Shown piece after piece: positions 7,202-18,742 of a DNA stretch of 64,000 nt. The notes under the pieces are model-generated. The model was given only the letters and a program-made list of their open reading frames with translations, had not been told where the DNA came from and searched no databases. The position numbers and the translations under genes were made by a program. The first letter of the stretch is position 1; every line of letters starts with the position of its first letter. Location: positions 1-64,000 of the forward strand of contig QHRU01000056.1 of NCBI GenBank assembly GCA_003220225.1, in the 5' to 3' direction. Origin of the DNA: Candidatus Rokuibacteriota bacterium (lineage in GTDB: Bacteria; Methylomirabilota; Methylomirabilia; Rokubacteriales; CSP1-6).

Positions 7202-9757
7202 ATGATGGCAGAAACTGGGAACAATAGGGTCCAGGGCTGGAGGCCGGCAGCGACGCTTCTGGCCGTGGCCGTCGCCTACTACGTGGGCGCCCAGTTGGGC
7301 TTCATCCTGAGATTCCCGCCGACGACGCCCTCCGTTCTCTGGCCACCCAACTCGATCCTGACCGCGACGCTTCTCCTCACACCGGTACGGCGGTGGTGGC
7401 TCTACCTGCTGGCGGCGCTTCCAGCGCATCTCGCCGCCGAGCTGCCTGTGTTGCCCCCGCTCCTCGTGTTCGGCCTCTTTGCGACGAACTGCGCCGAGGC
7501 GCTCGTCGCCGCCGCGGGGCTCCGATGGTTGAGCGACGCGCCGACGCGCTTCGACACGCTCCCTCGCATGGCGGTTTTCGTGCTCGTCGGAGCTCTCGCC
7601 GCGCCTTTCGTCTCATCGTTTCCGGACGCGGCCCTCGTCACCGCCATACAGGGGGAATCCTACTCATTCGTCTGGCGCACCCGCTTCTTCTCCAACGTCC
7701 TCGCGTCGCTCACGATCGTGCCGGCAGTCGTCATGGCCGTACGCAACGGGCTGCCGAATCTCCGCGCAGCGGCTCCGCACCGCCATCTCGAGGCGGGCCT
7801 GCTCGCCAGCGGGCTCTTCCTGGCGAGTATGGGTCAGTTCGGGAATCCGTCGGAGTTCGGGCTGGGGCTGCCGGCGGAGCTGTCCGCGCCGGTCGCGGTC
7901 CTGTTGCCGTTCCTCCTCTGGTCGGCGGTCCGCTTCGGGCCGGGCGGACTCAGCGTCTGCCTCGTCGCGACGGCGCTGCTGGCGGTCGTCGCCGGCACGG
8001 GCGAGAGCGGGATCTTCGTGACGCAGCGGGCCGCGGAGGCCGTACTCTCGCTTCAGATCCTTCTCAGCACTATGGCGATCCCGCTGATGTGCCTGGCGGC
8101 TGTGATCGAGGAGCGCCGGCAGGCCAGCGAGGCCCTTGCCACACGGCTCCGGCTGGAGGAAATGCTCTCCCGCCTGTCGGCGGCCTTCGTCCATCTGCCG
8201 AGCACCGAGATGCATCGGGCGCTCGACGAATGGCTGGGACGTCTCGGCGAGCACATGGGTCTCGATTGCGTCGTGATCGCGGAGTACTCCAGGACCGCGG
8301 CCGATGAGCTGGTCGTCCGCGCGTGGGCCCCATCGGAACCGGTGAAGCCCCAGACCGTCGCCTGCCGCGAGGTGCGGTGGGCCGACGACCAGCTTCGCCA
8401 GAGGCAGACGATCGCGGTCCGTGACGTGGGCGATCTTCCGCCCCACGCCCACGCTGAGCGGCTCATGTTTCGCCTGTACGGGATCAGGTCGTGCATCGTG
8501 GTGCCGTTGGAGGCTGGTGAGCGGGTCCTTGGTGGCCTGGCGGTCGCAACGACCAGCGCGGATCGGGCGTTGCGCGAGCCGTTTTCGGGATGGCTTCGTC
8601 TGGTGGCGGAGGTCTTCGCCAGTGCGCTCGAGCGGACAGCGATGGAGGACGCGCTGCGGGCCAGCGAGGGGATGAAGTCGGCCATCCTGTCCTCGCTGAG
8701 CAACGGCGTGGCCGTGCTGGACTCGGACGGCACGATCGTCGCAGTCAGTCAGAGCTGGACGATCGAAGGCGCGACCGTCGGCAGCAATTACGTGACCGCC
8801 TGGCGGGAGACGGCGCGCGCGGGTGCTTCACACGGCTCGGACGCGGCTGCTGGTATCGCCGCCGTCCTCGCTCGTGAGCGCGACTCCTTCGCGTTCGAGT
8901 ACACGGCGCGCGACCCGACGGCGGAGCGCTGGTACTCGATGGTCGTCGTGCCCCTGAACCAGCCCGACGGCGGCGCGGTCATCTCGCACACGGATGTCAC
9001 CGAGCGGAAGCGGGCGGAGGTGAACGCCCAGCGTAGCCGCCAGGAGCTCGCGCATTTCACCCGCGTCTCGACGATGGGCGCGCTGGCCGCGTCGCTGGCT
9101 CACGAGCTGAACCAGCCCCTGGCCGCCATCCTGAGCAATGCCCAGGCCGCGCGCCGCTTCCTGGACGCGGCGCGGCCCGACTTGGGCGAAATCCGTAGCA
9201 TCCTGAGCGACATCGTCGAAGACGACAAGCGCGCGGGCAAGGTAATCGAGGGCCTGCGCGAGCTGCTCCGCAAGGGTGAGACTGAAGTCGAGCTTCTTGA
9301 CCTCAACGCCCTGATCCGGGACGTGGTCAAGCTCCTCGGCAGTGATGCGCTCATCCGGCGGGTCAGAATGCACCTCGACGTCGCCGCCGAGCCTCTCATC
9401 GTGGCTGGAGACCGCATCCAGCTGCAGCAGGTCGTCTTGAACCTTCTGGTCAACGCCATGGACGCTATGGCCGACTGCCCCACGGAGGAACGTGTCGTCT
9501 CCGTGCAAACCGAGCTGTGCGATGGCCAGACGGCGCGCGTGTCCGTCCAGGACGCCGGGCCGGGGATCCTCACCGGCCAGCACGATCTGCTCTTCGAGCC
9601 CTTCTACACGACCAAGCCCACAGGCATGGGCATGGGCCTGTCGATTTCGCGCTCGATCATGGAGGCGCACGGCGGCCTCATCTGGGCGACGAACAACCCG
9701 GCCCGCGGAGCGACCTTCAGCTTCGCCATGCCGATCCGCAACGGCACGGCGACGTGA
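7202..9757 (+). CDS. MASE1-GAF-PAS sensor histidine kinase
   Basis: An 851-residue membrane kinase. Residues about 15-305 form a MASE1 domain of roughly eight helices (signature GFILRFPPTTPSVLWPPN). A GAF domain follows at about 325-490, then PAS at about 495-615, HisKA at about 622-690 with the phospho-His in SLAHELNQPLAAILSN, and HATPase at about 735-848 with N-box NLLVNAMDAM and G-box GMGMGLSISRSI. The transmitter resembles FixL/TodS enzymes, which usually phosphorylate FixJ-type regulators. Its stop overlaps the start of the next receiver gene (GTGA), and a LuxR-type regulator follows, so this looks like a phosphorelay. The ligand is unknown. A shorter paralogue lies at 51780-53834. Confidence 0.9.
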   Translation: MMAETGNNRVQGWRPAATLLAVAVAYYVGAQLGFILRFPPTTPSVLWPPNSILTATLLLTPVRRWWLYLLAALPAHLAAELPVLPPLLVFGLFATNCAEALVAAAGLRWLSDAPTRFDTLPRMAVFVLVGALAAPFVSSFPDAALVTAIQGESYSFVWRTRFFSNVLASLTIVPAVVMAVRNGLPNLRAAAPHRHLEAGLLASGLFLASMGQFGNPSEFGLGLPAELSAPVAVLLPFLLWSAVRFGPGGLSVCLVATALLAVVAGTGESGIFVTQRAAEAVLSLQILLSTMAIPLMCLAAVIEERRQASEALATRLRLEEMLSRLSAAFVHLPSTEMHRALDEWLGRLGEHMGLDCVVIAEYSRTAADELVVRAWAPSEPVKPQTVACREVRWADDQLRQRQTIAVRDVGDLPPHAHAERLMFRLYGIRSCIVVPLEAGERVLGGLAVATTSADRALREPFSGWLRLVAEVFASALERTAMEDALRASEGMKSAILSSLSNGVAVLDSDGTIVAVSQSWTIEGATVGSNYVTAWRETARAGASHGSDAAAGIAAVLARERDSFAFEYTARDPTAERWYSMVVVPLNQPDGGAVISHTDVTERKRAEVNAQRSRQELAHFTRVSTMGALAASLAHELNQPLAAILSNAQAARRFLDAARPDLGEIRSILSDIVEDDKRAGKVIEGLRELLRKGETEVELLDLNALIRDVVKLLGSDALIRRVRMHLDVAAEPLIVAGDRIQLQQVVLNLLVNAMDAMADCPTEERVVSVQTELCDGQTARVSVQDAGPGILTGQHDLLFEPFYTTKPTGMGMGLSISRSIMEAHGGLIWATNNPARGATFSFAMPIRNGTAT

Positions 9758-10170
9758 GCCGGAACGGCGCCCGGATCATCGTGGTCGACGACGACATCTC
9801 GGTGCGCCGTGCGCTGTCCCGGCTCTTGATCTCCGCCGGCTACCAGGCCCAGACTTTCGAATCCGTGCGCGACTTGCTCATGAACGGCGAGCTCGGTCGC
9901 ACGGCTTGTGTGATCGTCGACGTCCGCATGCCAGGGCCGGGGGGACTTGAGCTTCAAGAGATCCTGTCGCAAGTCCCGGTGCCGATCCCGATCATCTTCA
10001 TCACGGGCAATCCCGACGTCCCGACGGCGGTGAAGGCGATGAAGGCCGGCGCCGTGGACTTCCTCTCGAAGCCGTTCAGCGAGGAGGAGCTCTTCGGCGC
10101 CGTCGAGCGGGCCCTCGCACTACGCTCGGCTTCAACGGACCAACGTCGTATGGCGCACCGCCGTCGATGA
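9754..10170 (+). CDS. Receiver-only response regulator coupled to the MASE1 kinase
   Basis: A 138-residue receiver with IVVDDDISVRRAL, the phospho-acceptor Asp in VIVDVRMPG, Thr in FITGNPD and Lys in FLSKPFSEEEL. The GTG start (9754-9756) overlaps the kinase TGA by four bases, which indicates translational coupling and therefore a direct partner. There is no DNA-binding domain; it may relay phosphate or compete with the LuxR-type regulator that follows. Its own stop overlaps the next ATG (ATGA). An operator copy lies within its last codons. Confidence 0.9.
   Translation: MSRNGARIIVVDDDISVRRALSRLLISAGYQAQTFESVRDLLMNGELGRTACVIVDVRMPGPGGLELQEILSQVPVPIPIIFITGNPDVPTAVKAMKAGAVDFLSKPFSEEELFGAVERALALRSASTDQRRMAHRRR
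10134..10151. promoter_or_regulatory. Palindromic operator before the LuxR-type regulator
   Basis: AACGGACCAACGTCGTAT, inside the end of the preceding receiver gene and only 15 bp upstream of the ATG at 10167. The position suggests autoregulation of the LuxR-type response regulator. Confidence 0.6.
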
Positions 10171-10871
10171 TTCACTATCTGCGGGCGGACCGGACGAGCG
10201 CGGTACCCAAGAACGCTGCGGTCCAGGGAGGACCGGCGGTGGCGACGGGTCCCGACTCTGTGGTGTACGTCGTGGACGACGACGAAAGCATCCGTCGCTC
10301 GCTCGCCCGCAACATGCGTGCGGCCGGCCTGACCGTGGAAACGTTCTCATCCGCGCAGGCCTTCCTCGCCCACGACCTGCCCGATCGAGTGGCGTGCCTC
10401 GTGCTCGATGTTCGCCTGCCCGGCGCCAGCGGTCTCGACCTTCAGACCGCGCTCCTCGAGGCCAACCGCGCCATGCCCACCATCTTCATCACTGGATTCG
10501 GCAACGTGCCGATGAGCGTGCAGGCCATGAAGGGCGGCGCCATCGATTTTCTCCAGAAGCCGTTCGACGAGAACGAGCTGTTGAGCGCCGTCGAACGCGC
10601 GCTGGCGCGCGGACGCCAGGCCCGCGCGGAGCGCGCCGAACGGCTCATCATCCAGCGCCGCTTCGATATGCTGACGCGCCGCGAGCGGGAGGTGCTCGAA
10701 CTGGTTGTGGCCGGCCTGCTGAACAAGCAAATCGCCTTCAACCTCGGGGCCGCGGAGAAGACCGTCAAGATTCACCGTGGCCGGGTCATGCACAAGATGC
10801 AGGTCGAGTCGGTGGCGGACCTGGTGCGCATGACCCAGCGGATCGGTATCGAGCCCTCCAAGACGTCCTAG
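10167..10871 (+). CDS. FixJ/TodT-type response regulator with LuxR-family HTH
   Basis: A 234-residue regulator. The receiver is at about 30-150 (VVYVVDDDESIRRSL, Asp in LVLDVRLPG, Thr in FITGFGN, Lys in FLQKPFDENEL). A LuxR/NarL helix-turn-helix lies at about 168-228 (LTRREREVLELVVAGLLNKQ, EKTVKIHRGRVMHKM). It is the only response regulator in the window with a DNA-binding domain. ATG 10167 overlaps the previous stop; a later GTG would also preserve the domains. The TAG stop (10869-10871) is the junction with the IS1380 element, whose target duplication includes it, so the coding sequence is intact. It is the best local candidate to bind the repeated 18-bp palindrome, including the copy just upstream of itself. 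Confidence 0.92.
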   Translation: MIHYLRADRTSAVPKNAAVQGGPAVATGPDSVVYVVDDDESIRRSLARNMRAAGLTVETFSSAQAFLAHDLPDRVACLVLDVRLPGASGLDLQTALLEANRAMPTIFITGFGNVPMSVQAMKGGAIDFLQKPFDENELLSAVERALARGRQARAERAERLIIQRRFDMLTRREREVLELVVAGLLNKQIAFNLGAAEKTVKIHRGRVMHKMQVESVADLVRMTQRIGIEPSKTS

Positions 10872-10887
10872 CCTGGATTATTCATGA
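10872..10887 (+). repeat. IS1380 left terminal inverted repeat
   Basis: CCTGGATTATTCATGA, paired with the inverted copy at 12540-12555; preceded by the CTAG target duplication. Confidence 0.9.
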
Positions 10888-11080
10888 GTGACAGGCACGG
10901 CGCGCTCGACGGCTCTGGCGGCACCGAGGAGGCCCGGCTCCGGCCAGCGAGCGGCGGATCGTGTCGGCAATTCCGACAAGAGCGTTCTCCGAGGCGTATC
11001 GGCGCGCTTGAGCGCGGCGGCGGTCGGTCCGCGTCTCGACACCAGTGCCCTGGTCCCGGCGCGCCCCGGCAGCAGCCGCG

Positions 11081-12451
11081 CTACGAGGTCGCGCCCACGG
11101 CGCGAGCGACCTGCCACCACGTCGGAAGCCAGGGGAAGCTCCGTGGCAAGTGCAGCACGATCCGGCGCACCGAGCGCTCGACCCACACCGCGAGTTTGAG
11201 CAAGCGCTCGCGCAGCGTCGTGACCTGGGCGTCGGCACAGGCGGTGCCGACCGCGCGCCGGCGCAGTTCCTGGAACAGGATGTACGCGGCCAGCGTCAGC
11301 AGGACGCGGAGCTGGTTGGCCAGAAACCGGCAGCAACTGGTCCGATCCAGCTCCAAGCCGTGATGCAGCTCTTTGAGCCGGTTCTCCACGTCGCCGCGCT
11401 GGCAGTAGAGCTGATAGACCGCCTCGGGGTCGTCGGGCAGGTTGGTCACGACAAACCGCGGGTTGTTCTTCGGCGCGCGCCCCGGATGGCGTACGACTTC
11501 GGCCTTGATAATCACGCGGCGCTTCCGCTTCCACGTCCGCGCTGCGTACCGCGTCTCGCCATAGAGATGGGCGGTGCGGCCCGTGGTTCGAGAGAGCAGG
11601 CGCGCCTTGCCCATCAAGCGCCGGGCGCGCTTGTCCAGCCGCGCATTGCTCGGCATCGCGACGACGTACTCCACCTGCTCGCGCTCGAGAAACGCGAAGA
11701 GCTGGGCGCTCGCGAAGCCGCCATCCAGCCGCACGCGGAAGACCGCGCTCGGAAAGGCGGCCCGCAGCTGACGAAGCAGCCGGCGCAGCAGTCCTCGTGC
11801 CCCCCGAAGGGCCGGCGCATTGCCCGGTCGGAGCACCGCCGCGACGGCGAATTGCTCGGTCTCCTCGTTGAACGTCACCGCGGCCACCATCGGCAGGTAG
11901 CACCAAGTGTCGTAGTGCCCGTTGAAGAAGCTGAACTCTTGCTGGCCGTGCGTCGGATCGTCGGTGGGGTCGAGGTCGATCGTGATCCGCGTGGCCCGGC
12001 CCTTGAGTCGCCGGCGATGGTGCTCGATCACGGTGTCGGCCAGGACGTGCCCCATCGCGATCAATTCCCGCCGGCCCACGGCGTTCTCGAAGCGCGAGAG
12101 CGTCGGCTGCGAGGCGAGGGCGGGCCCCGCGATCGGATCGCGGCCGACCACAAGCTTGTGGATGACGTCGTCCGCCAGCCGCGCGGCGTCGTTGCAGTCG
12201 GCGTAGCCTGCCGCGAGCCCGAACACGCGCTGCCGGAGCAATTCGATCGTCTCGTGCCGGACCTTCGCCGGCTGGCGCTCGTCGGCCAGGCACGCCGCCA
12301 AACGCTTGGTCAGCCCCAAGTGAGTGTCGATGCCCTTCAGCAGGATCAGACCACCGTCCGAACTGGCGTCCGGAGTGTCGAACGCCACGACCACCGGCTT
12401 GTCTTTCGGCTCGAATTGGAACGTGACTTGCGCTATACAGGCTGTGGCCAT
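11081..12451 (-). CDS. IS1380-family transposase
   Basis: A 456-residue DDE transposase of the IS1380 group. Visible landmarks are DTPDASSDGGLILLKGIDTH near the N-terminus, ITIDLDPTDDPTHGQQ (first catalytic Asp region), FRVRLDGGFASAQLF (second Asp) and YCQRGDVENRLKELHHG (catalytic Glu in the C-terminal part). Length is normal for the family and there is no frameshift. Start ATG 12451 follows GAGGAGG; the open frame extends to 12490 without need. It catalyses cut-and-paste movement of its own element and is unrelated to the neighbouring regulators. Confidence 0.95.
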   Translation of the reverse strand: MATACIAQVTFQFEPKDKPVVVAFDTPDASSDGGLILLKGIDTHLGLTKRLAACLADERQPAKVRHETIELLRQRVFGLAAGYADCNDAARLADDVIHKLVVGRDPIAGPALASQPTLSRFENAVGRRELIAMGHVLADTVIEHHRRRLKGRATRITIDLDPTDDPTHGQQEFSFFNGHYDTWCYLPMVAAVTFNEETEQFAVAAVLRPGNAPALRGARGLLRRLLRQLRAAFPSAVFRVRLDGGFASAQLFAFLEREQVEYVVAMPSNARLDKRARRLMGKARLLSRTTGRTAHLYGETRYAARTWKRKRRVIIKAEVVRHPGRAPKNNPRFVVTNLPDDPEAVYQLYCQRGDVENRLKELHHGLELDRTSCCRFLANQLRVLLTLAAYILFQELRRRAVGTACADAQVTTLRERLLKLAVWVERSVRRIVLHLPRSFPWLPTWWQVARAVGATS

Positions 12452-12539
12452 CGAGCCTCCTCGTTTGAGTGCCCCGAAGCGACCAGACACCGCTTCTATA
12501 GCACCTGCGAGAGACTCGGTGGCTCTTCTCTTTCATCGT

Positions 12540-12555
12540 TCGTGAATAGTCCAGG
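12540..12555 (-). repeat. IS1380 right terminal inverted repeat
   Basis: Inverted copy of the left end with two mismatches, followed by the CTAG target duplication at 12556-12559. Confidence 0.9.
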
Positions 12556-12672
12556 CTAGCCCGCCGCCGCCAGCCAAAGAGCTGATGCTGCCGCCGCGGG
12601 TCCCGGCCATCATGCGCGTGTTGTGGTTCTACAGCGTCTGAGGGCCCGAACGCCGTTACACGCGCGTGCTGG

Positions 12673-12690
12673 CTACGACCAAAGTCCGAT
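12673..12690. promoter_or_regulatory. Palindromic operator, DUF4136 gene
   Basis: CTACGACCAAAGTCCGAT, 50 bp upstream of the lipoprotein start at 12741. Confidence 0.7.
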
Positions 12691-12740
12691 TTGCCGCCTC
12701 GGCGGAATCTCGCACGATCGAGCGTGGAGGATCTCCGAGC

Positions 12741-13292
12741 ATGGCGAAGATCACGGTATGCCTCGCGGCGGCCGTCACGCTGGTGGCATGCAGCACGCTC
12801 CCGGCCATGAAGGTCGAGACCGACCACGACCCGGCAACGGCGACTCAGCTGCGCAGCTACCGGACATACCGTGTCCTGCCGGCGTCTAGTTACGGGTCGG
12901 TGGATGACGCGGCAATGGGTAGCGCGATCGTGCGCTCGGTGGACGAGACGCTTGATGGCAAGGGCTACCGGCAGGAGGCGAGCCGCCCGGACTTCCTCGT
13001 CAAGTGGCACGTGAGCGTCGAGAGCAGGCCGCAGTCGACGCCCATGGCAACTCCGACCTTTCGAGATGTCGGGCCGATGCCCTCGGCGGGGAGCACGAGC
13101 GTGCCGGTGATGGTGACCCGCCAGTACAGGGAAGGGACGCTGATCCTCGACATCGTGGATCCCGGCTCGGACACCGTCGTCTGGCGGGGCTCGGCCCAGG
13201 CCCAGCTCGCCGGATCCGGCGAACCCCAGACCCGGCAAGCGCGCATCCAGACAGCCGTGCGCCGGATCCTCGAGCGATTCCCGCCGCAATAG
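12741..13292 (+). CDS. DUF4136-type lipoprotein
   Basis: A 183-residue lipoprotein with signal peptide and lipobox TLVACS. It has the DUF4136 pattern: an early ETDHDPATATQLRSYRTYRV strand, the PDFLVKWHVSVESR centre, EGTLILDIVDPGSDTVVWRG, and an IQTAVRRILERFPP ending. DUF4136 proteins sit in the periplasm or at the outer membrane; their role is undefined. The start ATG 12741 has GGAGG upstream and the operator lies 50 bp before it. The stop lies one base from the convergent stop of atpC, leaving no room for a separate terminator. Confidence 0.85.
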   Translation: MAKITVCLAAAVTLVACSTLPAMKVETDHDPATATQLRSYRTYRVLPASSYGSVDDAAMGSAIVRSVDETLDGKGYRQEASRPDFLVKWHVSVESRPQSTPMATPTFRDVGPMPSAGSTSVPVMVTRQYREGTLILDIVDPGSDTVVWRGSAQAQLAGSGEPQTRQARIQTAVRRILERFPPQ

Positions 13293-13293
13293 A

Positions 13294-13704
13294 TCAGACC
13301 CGGCGGCGTCGCTTGACGCGCAATTGGGCCAGCGAGCGAGCGAGCGAGCCATTGACGGAGGCAATTTCTTCGTCCGAGAGCTTTTCCCGCAGACGCGCTT
13401 CGGCGCGTTGCCGCGCTTCCTCGGCTTTCGCTTCATCGATGCGATCAGCCGGAATGGCGAGGTCCGTCAGGATGGCCACGCGGCGGGCGGTGACCTCGAT
13501 GAGTCCCTCGCCCGTCGCGATGAACAGATCACGGCCCTCCTTGTGCGCGATCATTTCGCCCGGCACCAGTTGCGTCATCAGCGGCACGTGTCGTGGATAG
13601 ATCCCCATCTGGCCCGCCACGCCCGGCAGGGTGACCATCTCCACGTCCTCGGCGTAGACCGTGCCAGCCGGCGTGACGATCTCCAGCTTCAGCGTGGCGG
13701 CCAT
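13294..13704 (-). CDS. atpC: F1 ATP synthase epsilon subunit
   Basis: A 136-residue epsilon subunit: an N-terminal beta-sandwich (LKLEIVTPAGTVYAEDVEMV, LPGVAGQMGIYPRHVPLMT, IATGEGLIEV) and a C-terminal helical hairpin (AEEARQRAEARLREKLSDEE). It sits on the gamma stalk and acts as a brake on ATP hydrolysis. It is the last gene of the atpBEFHAGDC operon, 15 bp after atpD. Confidence 0.95.
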   Translation of the reverse strand: MAATLKLEIVTPAGTVYAEDVEMVTLPGVAGQMGIYPRHVPLMTQLVPGEMIAHKEGRDLFIATGEGLIEVTARRVAILTDLAIPADRIDEAKAEEARQRAEARLREKLSDEEIASVNGSLARSLAQLRVKRRRRV

Positions 13705-13719
13705 GTCGCGCCCGACCTC

Positions 13720-16022
<2,303 letters not shown>

Positions 16023-16037
16023 GCACCGCGCCGGTGT

Positions 16038-17570
<1,533 letters not shown>

Positions 17571-17582
17571 GCATCCCTCGCT

Positions 17583-17975
17583 TTAGAAGTGTTTCGCCAG
17601 CGCCGTCAGCCCGGCCCGCACGCTGCCGTCATACACGTCGCTGCCCACCTGAATGCGCATCCCACCGATCAACGCCGGGCGGTAGGCGAAGGTCGTGGTG
17701 ACGCCCGGTCCGTACCGGCGCATCAGAGCCGCCTCGATGGCAGCCTGCACATCTGCCGGCATGACCGTGACGCTCTCGATCGTGGCCGTATGCCGGGCGA
17801 GCTCGAGTCTCATCAGCCGACGAACGTGTGAAAGGATGGCCGGGCAATCACGGCGACCGGCGGCGACAACGCGTTGCACCACGTGTCGGACACGGTCCTC
17901 GTCGAGCACGCGGTTCACCAGACACAGGCGGAACAGTTGCCTGGCTTCGCGTTTCGCCCGTTTGCTGATCTTCAT
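17583..17975 (-). CDS. atpH: F1Fo ATP synthase delta subunit (short form)
   Basis: A 130-residue delta/OSCP subunit, shorter than the usual 170-180. The C-terminal signature is clear (ALIGGMRIQVGSDVYDGSVRAGLTALAKH). The N-terminal helical domain is abbreviated (KISKRAKREARQLFRLC). It joins the top of the alpha3beta3 ring to the peripheral b stalk. Position between atpF and atpA is standard, with 3 bp from atpF. The reduced N-terminus may alter the contact with the alpha N-termini; no frameshift is visible. Confidence 0.88.
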   Translation of the reverse strand: MKISKRAKREARQLFRLCLVNRVLDEDRVRHVVQRVVAAGRRDCPAILSHVRRLMRLELARHTATIESVTVMPADVQAAIEAALMRRYGPGVTTTFAYRPALIGGMRIQVGSDVYDGSVRAGLTALAKHF

Positions 17976-17978
17976 GGG

Positions 17979-18536
17979 CTAGGCCGCAATCTGCCTCGCC
18001 GTCTCCTCGACGAGCCTGCGCTGATCTTCCGAGGTCAGAATCTTGCCGGTGACCGCGGTGGTCGCCAGCACCACCAACCGGCCGACCTCGCGTTTGAGTT
18101 CGGCGAGCATGCGATCATGCTCTCGGTCGGCGGCTTCGCGTGCCTTGATCGTGATCTGTTCCGCGGCCGCGATGGCCTTCCGGGTTTGCTGCTCGCGCAC
18201 CCGGGCGGCCGCGACCCGGGCCTGCTCGATCAACGCGTTCGCCTGTGTATTCGCCTGCATCATGACTTCCTGCCGCTGCGCCTCGGTGCGCGCCAGCTCG
18301 GCCTTGATGTGCTCGGCATTGGCCAGGCCCAGAGCGATTTGTTGACGCCGCACTTCCAGCATCGTGAGGACAGGTCGATAGGCGAACCGGTAGAGGACAA
18401 CGCAGACGATGCAAAAGCTGGCGACCTGCGCGAGCAGATGAGGCCAGTCCACGCCGAAGGTCGTGACAATCCGTTCGGGGCGTCCGCTGTCCACGATTTG
18501 TGCTTGCGCCACCGAGAGAAGAGCATTCATCGTCAT
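17979..18536 (-). CDS. atpF: Fo ATP synthase b subunit
   Basis: A 185-residue subunit with one transmembrane helix (LLAQVASFCIVCVVLYRFAY) followed by the long amphipathic coiled coil typical of b (LARTEAQRQEVMMQANTQAN; IAAAEQITIKAREAADREHD). It dimerises as the peripheral stalk linking the a subunit to delta. The N-terminus includes a longer periplasmic-side lead (about 30 residues) than E. coli b. Only one b gene is present, so a homodimer is expected. Met3 is a possible alternative start. Confidence 0.93.
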   Translation of the reverse strand: MTMNALLSVAQAQIVDSGRPERIVTTFGVDWPHLLAQVASFCIVCVVLYRFAYRPVLTMLEVRRQQIALGLANAEHIKAELARTEAQRQEVMMQANTQANALIEQARVAAARVREQQTRKAIAAAEQITIKAREAADREHDRMLAELKREVGRLVVLATTAVTGKILTSEDQRRLVEETARQIAA

Positions 18537-18553
18537 ATGCGTGCCATTGCGGC

Positions 18554-18742
18554 CTATCTCACCAGGAACAGGGCGTAGAAGACGATCGCTTCGGCGAAGG
18601 CGATGGACAGAATCGACTGGACCAGAATCTGCGTCGCCGCGCCTGGATTACGTCCCACTGCGTCCGACGCTTTCATCCCGATCAAACCAACCCCAAGGGC
18701 CGCGCCGAGCGCCGCCAGACCAACGTGCAGGCTCCCCGTCAT
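18554..18742 (-). CDS. atpE: Fo ATP synthase c subunit (short, proton type)
   Basis: A 62-residue two-helix proteolipid, about 15 residues shorter than most because the N-terminal lead before helix 1 is trimmed. Helix 1 contains LAALGAALGVGLIGMKASDA, the loop is RNP, and helix 2 carries the ion-binding Glu51 in SIAFAEAIVFYALF. The residue after Glu is Ala, not Ser/Thr, and helix 1 lacks the Gln ligand, so this should be a proton rather than sodium ring. Its ATG overlaps the atpB stop (ATGA). Confidence 0.93.
   Translation of the reverse strand: MTGSLHVGLAALGAALGVGLIGMKASDAVGRNPGAATQILVQSILSIAFAEAIVFYALFLVR

Larger units (their letters stand above)
10872..12555 (-). mobile_element. IS1380-family insertion sequence, complete
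   Basis: A 1,684-bp element with imperfect terminal inverted repeats (CCTGGATTATTCATGA at the left, CCTGGACTATTCACGA read inward from the right; 14 of 16 match). It is flanked by a 4-bp direct repeat CTAG (10868-10871 and 12556-12559), the duplication size expected for IS1380. It holds one intact transposase gene. Clean ends and an uninterrupted gene point to a fairly recent insertion. It landed exactly at the stop codon of the response-regulator gene without altering the protein. Confidence 0.93.

Noticed and set aside
10878-13436. An 852-codon minus-strand open frame across the IS element
   Set aside because: It is the shadow frame of the IS1380 transposase extended by chance in high-GC DNA; it crosses the IS boundary and has no domain sequence.
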